Of a stretch of DNA of 6,227 nucleotides, positions 1-4,688 are shown in pieces (the first letter of the stretch is position 1; the number at the start of each line of letters is the position of its first letter). The translations under genes were made by a program, and so were the position numbers. The stretch lies in the NCBI GenBank assembly GCA_937925565.1, contig CALALM010000288.1, positions 1-6,227 of the forward strand, read 5' to 3'. The notes under the pieces are model-generated. The model saw only the letters and a program-made list of their open reading frames with translations, had not been told where the DNA came from and did not search any database. This DNA comes from an uncultured Centipeda sp. Lineage in GTDB: Bacteria; Bacillota; Negativicutes; Selenomonadales; Selenomonadaceae.

Positions 1-1
1 T

Positions 2-97
2 CAGTATACGAATCTCGGGAGCACGCTCTCCGGGGCACACGCGAACAACTATACGGTCGCGGACACGGCATACGGCAAGGGCACGATCCGCAAGCGC
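2..97 (+). repeat. End of a type-C YDG domain, cut by the window edge
   Basis: The first 32 codons encode a Q-Y-T-x-L-G strand, then A-N-N-Y-T-V and a closing G-K-G-T-I-R-K-R. This matches the ends of the type-C domains at 803-1156 and 1844-2200, for example V-Q-Y-R-G-V-G, A-Q-N-Y-E-F and G-T-G-T-I-N-K. It shows that the A-B-C cycle continues upstream of the window. Confidence 0.7.
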
Positions 98-3000
98 GTG
101 GTCAGTGTCAATGACTTTAATTTCAACATCAACAATGCCACAAAGGAATACGACGGCACGAAGGATGTCGAATGGCACGAGGGCGATCAGACCTATAAGG
201 ACATGGCGCATGTCAAGCGGTATTTCCAAAACAGTACGCTGGATCTCGGCGGTGGGAATACGGTTCCGATCAATCTCGACGACATCAGCCTCAACGGTGC
301 GCAGTACAACGATGAAAATGTCGCGCATGCAAACGGCATCAACTATGATGTCACGATCAATGCGGCAAATTTCGAGTTCAACGGCGGACGCAACAGAACC
401 ATCAATCACACGGGCGATACGATTACAAAGCGCAACCTCGCGACGCGTATGCCCAAGCACATTGTCAAGGAATACGACGCAGAACAGACCTTTGACCAGG
501 ATAACCGCGCCTATGTCAACGCAGTGGCACGGGAGAATCTGACGGGGGTCGTCGATCGCGACAAGAGCAGGGTTCAGCTTGCCGTTACGGGAACGTACAG
601 CAGCCCCGACGCCTCGACAGAGACGAGGGAAGAAGCGGAAGCGCGTACACCGGGGACGGCAGGGCTGAATGTGAACTACGCGCTGACGCTCTCGGGCGAT
701 GCCGCTACGCTTTCCAACTACCGGATCGGTGCGGTTGACACACCCGACAGCGATGGCAAGATGAGGGGCGTCGGAAGCGGAAAGGGGGATATCTACAAGA
801 AGACACTGACGGTCGGTGTGGACAACATCGACAAGCTCTATGACGGTACACGCACGGTTGTCCGTCCCGATGGGATGGGCACGGCACCGCATCCGGAGGC
901 GGGCAAGTTCCGGCTCAGCGGCTTCGTGGGCGGCGAGTCCTTTAGCTTCGACCAGACGGCGGCAGACAAGATCGACGGACTATATTCCGACCCGAATGTC
1001 AGCCGCAGGAATGGCGCTGTTGTCGATAAGGATATCTCGTACAGCGGTCTCAAGACGGCGCTTGCCGACTACGCAGGACGCAACGCGACGGGCTACGCGA
1101 AGAACTACCGCATCGACAGCGATACGCTCAGCGGAAAGGGGAAGATCCTGCCGCGTCCGATCCGTGCAAACGATATCACGAACGGTCTTGTCTTTGATTC
1201 TGCGACCAAGGTCTACGACGGTACGCGTGCAGTCAAGTACAACGGGCAGAATACGCCCGACGCGCTCAAGAACTATCTCACGCGTGCGACGGTGAACATC
1301 GGCGGCACGGACATTGATATCCGAAATGATCTCACGATCCGTTCCGATGAGGACTCGACGCACTACGATAACGAGCATGTGGCGGGCGGCGCGCAGCCGC
1401 GTGTTACCTATGGGCTGACCTACACGGGCGGCAACTTCGATATCAGCGGGGATCTCACGAAGCAGGCGGACGGTGTCATCACGAAACGCAAGGTTATGGC
1501 GTATGCGCCGGGACAGCTGACGAAGATCTATGACGGTACCAACAAGGTTTACGATCCGACCGATACGAGTATCAAGACCTATCGGCGTGGCACGCGCGTC
1601 ACGGATGGCGACAGCATTGTGCGCATGAGCACGGAGGACGGCGATACCGGACTCCTCACAAATGACGGCGTGCGGAACATCTCGACTGCGACCTTTGACG
1701 ACAAGAACGTGGGCACAGGCAAGACGGTCACGTACAATGTGGGCGTTGACGCGGCGCACGCGGGCGACTATGAGATTGTCGATACGCTCGGCAATACGAT
1801 CTCGCAGCTGACGACGCGCAACAACTCCATCACGCCGCGCCGTCTGGATCTCACATTCGACCACGTCAGCAAATCCTATGATGCGACGAGTACGAACGAT
1901 GAGACGCCGGCGACATATGTGACGGACGGTGATACGCGGAAGACGCTGCAAAGGGATCACGCGCGTATCTTTGGCAATGAGCTGATCCTCCGGGATGGGG
2001 CGGGCAATGATCTGACGCTGCCGAGCGACTACGGCTATGGCAGGACGGATCGCTCGTTTACGCCCGACGCGAATGCGGACACGGACAAGTCCGTGCAGTA
2101 CCGTGGTGTGGGCGATGCCCTGCGCACGATCCTCGGCGACGATGCGCAGAATTATGAGTTTGACGAGACGGGCTACGGCACGGGTACCATCAATAAGGCG
2201 AATGTGCGCGAGAGCGACTTCGACTTCCGCTTCCGTGACGCAGAGAAGGAGTACGACGGTACATCGGCGGTTTCCGATGCGAAGCAGTACATCGACAAGG
2301 GGACGAGCCGTGTACGTCTGCCGCGCTCGGCGGGATGGAAAAACTACAACCTGCCCGACACGGATATTGCAGGCGTTACGGGTACGTATATGAGTGCGGA
2401 CGGCAGGACGCCGGACAAGCACGCCGCAGACCGCAAGATCGTGGATTACAAGGTACAGCTCAACAATCGGAATTTTGATTTCGATGGCGGCTGGGACGGT
2501 GTCGTCACGGGTGAGGGACGCGGCAAGATCAACCGCCGTGCGATTACGGCGGCACAGCTGCCGTATCTGACGAAGACCTATGACGGCACGAATACCGTTG
2601 TGAATGCGGCGCGTGATGCCGAGGGCAACCTCATCACGGGCAGCGGAGATGCGCTCATGCAGTTCCGCCACAAAGCGGATATAAATACGCCTGCCTTTAT
2701 CGCGGGCGATGACATTCGCAACGACACGACTGCTTCCTATGCGGACAAGAATGTCGCGTGGCAGGATGATGTGTGGAAGAACGGTCATGGCACGGTCATT
2801 GACAAGGATGTCAACTACACGCTCGCAATCTCCGGTGCAGATGCCGCCAACTATAAGATTGTCGATAGCAATGGCAACGAGGTGACGAGCGCTGTCGGCA
2901 AGGGCAGAATCAATCCGCAGGAGATTCACCTGAAGGCGGACGAGCAGACGCGCTGGATCAACGACGGGCTGCCCAAGAGCTACACGGGCACGCCAAGCGG

Positions 3001-3478
3001 CAAAAACTACGAAACCGGCGTCAGCGGCGAAGTGCTCCCCGGTGAGATCTACTATGACTCCCCGAACGGGCGTCTGCGTTGGGGCGACTACGCCATCAAC
3101 GGTTACTACCGCGCGGCGGACGGATCGGTTCACCGACTCCCCGATGGAACGGCGGACGGCGACACGGTATCGCGTAACTATCGCTTTGTACAGGATCCCG
3201 CAAACGCGACCGCGCTCCACATGGGGCCCTATCTTCCCGACTACGAGTACTACAAGGCTCTTGTGGACATGAACAAGATGACTCCTGATGAGTACGCCTA
3301 CGAGAACGCCTCTCTCGACCGCCGCAACCACTTCGGACGTAAAGCTGAGGCGGAGGTCTCCTATACGCCGCCCTCCATCAACATGGTCAAGGACGGCACC
3401 GACATCAGTAAGACCGGCATCCGCGTCACGGATGAAACCGTCTTCACGCTCATGAACGAAGTGTTCGGCGAGCAGTAA
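2..3478 (+). CDS. YDG-repeat secreted adhesin/hemagglutinin-like exoprotein (TpsA-like), 3' part
   Basis: The reading frame is open from the first full codon (position 2) to TAA at 3476-3478, giving 1158 residues of a larger protein; the GTG at 98 lies inside a domain and is not the start. The protein is made of tandem YDG-type domains, each opening with K-x-Y-D-G-T or a variant (codons at 143, 467, 833, 1208, 1523, 1871, 2246, 2573, 2975), then a Y-x-D-x-N-V-like segment and a V-x-Y strand. Each ends in an N-Y-x-I-like (or N-F-x-F) strand and G-x-I-x-x-R. These domains are known from very large secreted hemagglutinin-like proteins of diderm bacteria, where they probably form beta-sandwich stalks. 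I see no cysteine in the visible part. The C terminus has no LPxTG motif, autotransporter barrel or S-layer homology domain, which fits a two-partner-secretion substrate. The N-terminal signal peptide and TPS domain that would prove this lie outside the window. Ligand and exact role are unknown. Confidence 0.85.
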   Translation, partial: QYTNLGSTLSGAHANNYTVADTAYGKGTIRKRVVSVNDFNFNINNATKEYDGTKDVEWHEGDQTYKDMAHVKRYFQNSTLDLGGGNTVPINLDDISLNGAQYNDENVAHANGINYDVTINAANFEFNGGRNRTINHTGDTITKRNLATRMPKHIVKEYDAEQTFDQDNRAYVNAVARENLTGVVDRDKSRVQLAVTGTYSSPDASTETREEAEARTPGTAGLNVNYALTLSGDAATLSNYRIGAVDTPDSDGKMRGVGSGKGDIYKKTLTVGVDNIDKLYDGTRTVVRPDGMGTAPHPEAGKFRLSGFVGGESFSFDQTAADKIDGLYSDPNVSRRNGAVVDKDISYSGLKTALADYAGRNATGYAKNYRIDSDTLSGKGKILPRPIRANDITNGLVFDSATKVYDGTRAVKYNGQNTPDALKNYLTRATVNIGGTDIDIRNDLTIRSDEDSTHYDNEHVAGGAQPRVTYGLTYTGGNFDISGDLTKQADGVITKRKVMAYAPGQLTKIYDGTNKVYDPTDTSIKTYRRGTRVTDGDSIVRMSTEDGDTGLLTNDGVRNISTATFDDKNVGTGKTVTYNVGVDAAHAGDYEIVDTLGNTISQLTTRNNSITPRRLDLTFDHVSKSYDATSTNDETPATYVTDGDTRKTLQRDHARIFGNELILRDGAGNDLTLPSDYGYGRTDRSFTPDANADTDKSVQYRGVGDALRTILGDDAQNYEFDETGYGTGTINKANVRESDFDFRFRDAEKEYDGTSAVSDAKQYIDKGTSRVRLPRSAGWKNYNLPDTDIAGVTGTYMSADGRTPDKHAADRKIVDYKVQLNNRNFDFDGGWDGVVTGEGRGKINRRAITAAQLPYLTKTYDGTNTVVNAARDAEGNLITGSGDALMQFRHKADINTPAFIAGDDIRNDTTASYADKNVAWQDDVWKNGHGTVIDKDVNYTLAISGADAANYKIVDSNGNEVTSAVGKGRINPQEIHLKADEQTRWINDGLPKSYTGTPSGKNYETGVSGEVLPGEIYYDSPNGRLRWGDYAINGYYRAADGSVHRLPDGTADGDTVSRNYRFVQDPANATALHMGPYLPDYEYYKALVDMNKMTPDEYAYENASLDRRNHFGRKAEAEVSYTPPSINMVKDGTDISKTGIRVTDETVFTLMNEVFGEQ
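98..1156 (+). repeat. YDG super-repeat unit 1 (domains A1-B1-C1)
   Basis: This unit has three consecutive YDG-type domains: A1 at 98-433, B1 at 434-802 and C1 at 803-1156, with KEYDGT, KEYDAE and KLYDGT openers. A1 ends with the type-A signature A-N-F-E-F-N-G followed by T-I-T-K-R. B1 carries a longer insertion rich in Glu, Thr and Pro around 610-660 before G-L-N-V-N-Y and S-N-Y-R-I. C1 carries I-S-Y-S-G-L-x-x-A-L and K-N-Y-R-I. Boundaries are set by eye just after each G-x-I-x-x-R closing strand and could shift by a few residues. B1 has an altered opener (YDAE instead of YDGT). Confidence 0.7.
1157..2200 (+). repeat. YDG super-repeat unit 2 (domains A2-B2-C2)
   Basis: Domains A2 at 1157-1489, B2 at 1490-1843 and C2 at 1844-2200 follow the same order as unit 1. 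Openers are KVYDGT, KIYDGT and KSYDAT. A2 carries G-G-N-F-D-I-S-G and V-I-T-K-R. B2 carries F-D-D-K-N-V, V-T-Y-N-V and Y-E-I-V-D-x-x-G-N. C2 carries V-Q-Y-R-G-V-G-D-A-L and Q-N-Y-E-F. Each domain resembles its same-letter partner in units 1 and 3 more than its immediate neighbours, both in signature residues and in length. Boundaries are approximate. Confidence 0.7.
2201..3238 (+). repeat. YDG super-repeat unit 3 (domains A3-B3 and degenerate C3)
   Basis: Domains A3 at 2201-2539 and B3 at 2540-2920 have openers KEYDGT and KTYDGT. A3 shows N-R-N-F-D-F-D-G, and B3 shows Y-A-D-K-N-V, V-N-Y-T-L and Y-K-I-V-D-x-x-G-N, which aligns with B2. The third domain, at 2921-3238, opens with KSYTGT in place of YDGT and is about 12 residues shorter. 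It is rich in Tyr and Trp (W-G-D-Y-A-I-N-G-Y-Y) and keeps only a final N-Y-R-F-V-Q-D-P-A-N strand. It looks like a diverged terminal capping domain. Confidence 0.65.
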
Positions 3479-3501
3479 ATTGAATAGGTAAGGATGTAAG
3501 A

Positions 3502-3536
3502 AGCGCCCCATCGACATTTTGAGTCGATGGGTCGCT
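3502..3536. terminator. Hairpin between convergent genes, probable bidirectional terminator
   Basis: A 9-bp perfect stem (3507-3515 with 3523-3531, CCCATCGAC/GTCGATGGG) surrounds a 7-nt loop. It extends past one C/T mismatch (3506/3532) by four more pairs (3502-3505 with 3533-3536). It lies 23 nt after the exoprotein stop codon and 2 nt beyond the end of the - strand operon. The + strand continues as GTTTATGATATTTT. The - strand continues with only a broken U-run, so termination in that direction may be weaker. Confidence 0.75.
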
Positions 3537-3538
3537 GT

Positions 3539-4036
3539 TTATGATATTTTGAGGCACTGTCGTGGGCTGTAGCTCTTGTCCCTTAGTGCGGCGTCGAGGT
3601 ATTCAAGCGTGATTGGCGTGATGAGGATGAGGGTGAGATGAAGCTTTTGCATGTGAGCGGCGTTAATGTCGAGGGAGTCAAGCTGTGCGGCATAGTTGGG
3701 ATCATCTGCACCTATGACGGTGGCAATGCCCGTGACCTGCAGACTCTTTGCGCTGCCCGGTCCTTTGTATTCGTCATAGATGGCGAGAGCGACGTACTTG
3801 TTCTCTTTGAGGGCACGGAACTTCAGCCCGCCCTCGGAGAAGATGATGAATTTGCCCGCGCGATATTTATAGGTGAGCGGGGTGCAGCGAATGAAGTCGC
3901 CGTCCGCGACGGCAAGAGCGCAGGTGTTGCGTGCCTTTATGAAGTCCTCAATGGCGGCATGCAGTTCGTTTTTTGGCATTTTCACGGCGTTCTTGTCTTT
4001 TTCCGTCCAAAAGGCGGCTGCTTTTTCGTAGTTCAT
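3539..4036 (-). CDS. Pyridoxamine 5'-phosphate oxidase family (FMN-binding split-barrel) protein
   Basis: This encodes 165 residues, the usual size for small split-barrel flavin proteins. Such proteins generally bind FMN as dimers and act in the cytoplasm as oxidoreductases; the substrate cannot be told from sequence. Visible features are an N-terminal helix with F-W-T-E-K-D (residues 9-14), a helix around 24-36 and the first barrel strand N-T-C-A-L-A-V-A (37-44). The paired strands follow as I-R-C-T-P-L-T-Y-K-Y (49-58), G-K-F-I-I-F-S-E-G-G (61-70) and K-x-x-A-L-K-E-N (72-79). After these come V-A-L-A-I-Y-D (82-88), V-T-G-I-A-T-V-I (101-108) and a C-terminal Y-S-P-R-Q-C-L. I see no signal peptide. 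The start ATG (4036-4034) overlaps the phosphatase stop as ATGA, and AAGGGGA at 4042-4048 is a good ribosome site 5 nt upstream. It is probably co-transcribed and translationally coupled with the phosphatase gene. A true PNPOx role in vitamin B6 synthesis is not supported; the family is broad. Confidence 0.85.
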   Translation of the reverse strand: MNYEKAAAFWTEKDKNAVKMPKNELHAAIEDFIKARNTCALAVADGDFIRCTPLTYKYRAGKFIIFSEGGLKFRALKENKYVALAIYDEYKGPGSAKSLQVTGIATVIGADDPNYAAQLDSLDINAAHMQKLHLTLILITPITLEYLDAALRDKSYSPRQCLKIS

Positions 4037-4521
4037 GCCCGTCCCCTTTCGCCTGTCTCATGCCGTTTGTCCTGCATCAGTTCCCGCAGCAGGGCACGGC
4101 AGCCGGCATCAACATCGCGATAGGTCGCGTCGAAGTTGCCGGTATACCACGGGTCGGCAACGTCGCGCTCTTCACCGGTATAGGAGAGGAGGCGGCGGAC
4201 TTTGCCTTCGGGGTCGCCGCCCGTGAGGCGGTCAAGATCGCGCATGTTCTCCGTGTCCATGCCGATGATGCAGTCGTATGCCGCATAGTCGGCGGCAGTC
4301 ATGAGTGCTGCACTGCGTTTGCTGAATGGAATGCCGTATGCGCGCAGGACTTCGCGTGTACCGCGATGGGTGTCGCTACCGAGTTCGTCGCGGTGCAGGG
4401 CTTTGGACTCGACAATAATTTCATCCGCAAGTCCCATCTCGCGCACAAGATGCTTCATAACAAATTCTGCCATTGGGGAGCGGCAGATGTTGCCGTGGCA
4501 GACGAACAGAATTTTTTTCAT
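4033..4521 (-). CDS. Low-molecular-weight protein tyrosine phosphatase
   Basis: This encodes 162 residues, matching the family's usual 150-165. The P-loop C-x5-R-S lies at the extreme N terminus as C-H-G-N-I-C-R-S (residues 8-15). Cys8 would be the nucleophile, Arg14 the phosphate-binding residue and Cys13 the neighbouring cysteine. The general-acid motif D-P-W-Y-T-G is at 123-128, with Asp123 catalytic. All key residues are present, so the enzyme is probably active and cytoplasmic, removing phosphate from protein tyrosine. Bacterial members often counteract BY-kinases in capsule or polysaccharide control, but no kinase is visible here. There is no C-terminal tyrosine cluster. The frame stays open upstream to 4809, but ATG at 4521-4519 is chosen because the P-loop must sit near the N terminus and GGAGG lies at 4529-4533, 7 nt upstream. 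It is the first gene of a two-gene operon, overlapping the flavin protein by ATGA. Confidence 0.95.
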   Translation of the reverse strand: MKKILFVCHGNICRSPMAEFVMKHLVREMGLADEIIVESKALHRDELGSDTHRGTREVLRAYGIPFSKRSAALMTAADYAAYDCIIGMDTENMRDLDRLTGGDPEGKVRRLLSYTGEERDVADPWYTGNFDATYRDVDAGCRALLRELMQDKRHETGERGRA

Positions 4522-4528
4522 GGCGTAT

Positions 4529-4533
4529 CCTCC
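4529..4533 (-). promoter_or_regulatory. Ribosome binding site fixing the phosphatase start
   Basis: The - strand reads GGAGG followed by 7 nt and ATG. This near-perfect Shine-Dalgarno site decides for the start at 4521 over the longer open frame running to 4809. Confidence 0.85.
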
Positions 4534-4549
4534 ACATCTGTTTTTGAAA

Positions 4550-4578
4550 AGTCTACAACAAATAGTGTTGGAATGCAA
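4550..4578 (-). promoter_or_regulatory. Candidate sigma-70-type promoter for the phosphatase/flavin-protein operon
   Basis: On the - strand, a -35 element TTGCAT (4578-4573) and a -10 element TAGACT (4555-4550) are separated by exactly 17 nt. Transcription would begin near 4543, giving a short leader of about 22 nt before the ATG at 4521. Each box has two mismatches to consensus. Confidence 0.5.
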
Positions 4579-4580
4579 CA
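4556..4580. repeat. Phased alternating inverted repeat CAACA-N5-TGTTG-N5-CAACA, operator-like
   Basis: CAACA at 4556-4560, TGTTG at 4566-4570 and CAACA at 4576-4580 form two overlapping perfect inverted repeats. Each copy starts exactly 10 bp after the last, about one DNA turn. They fill the spacer of the candidate - strand promoter and overlap its -35 box, where a repressor would act. The arms are only 5 bp, so a chance origin is possible. Confidence 0.35.
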
Positions 4581-4597
4581 TGAATGCCTCTGTTCTC

Positions 4598-4626
4598 TTG
4601 TGTTTTCCCCTCGAAGATGCTAGAAT
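4598..4626 (+). promoter_or_regulatory. Candidate promoter for the TpsB-family transporter gene
   Basis: TTGTGT (4598-4603) and TAGAAT (4621-4626) are spaced by 17 nt. TGC directly before the -10 box gives an extended -10 element. Transcription would start near 4633, leaving a leader of about 55 nt. This gives the transporter its own promoter, separate from the exoprotein gene upstream. Confidence 0.6.
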
Positions 4627-4676
4627 GGGAACAAAGTATGAACAGTATATAGGGGTTGAGACATATCGTGTGTAAC

Positions 4677-4680
4677 AGGA
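4677..4680 (+). promoter_or_regulatory. Weak ribosome binding site AGGA for the transporter gene
   Basis: AGGA sits 8 nt before the ATG at 4689. An in-frame ATG at 4680 overlaps this AGGA and would add Met-Asn-Cys, but it would leave no Shine-Dalgarno spacing, so 4689 is preferred. Confidence 0.5.
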
Positions 4681-4688
4681 TGAATTGT

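Noticed and set aside
98..100. GTG at 98 as the start of the exoprotein gene
   Set aside because: The frame is open to the window edge, and the upstream codons encode the end of another repeat domain.
980..3517. An 845-codon open frame on the - strand antisense to the exoprotein gene
   Set aside because: Its translation is Arg/Val/Ile-rich low-complexity with no recognisable domain, and it is explained by the codon bias and repeats of the sense gene. The sense frame has clear domain periodicity.
3638..4623. Open frames on the + strand (3638-4123 and 3973-4623) opposite the phosphatase operon
   Set aside because: They are antisense to two genes with clear family motifs and have no recognisable domain of their own.
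4632..4655. TATACT on the - strand as an alternative -10 box for the phosphatase operon
   Set aside because: The nearest -35-like element, TTACAC, would be 20 nt away, and the leader would be over 100 nt. The pair at 4550-4578 with 17-nt spacing is better.
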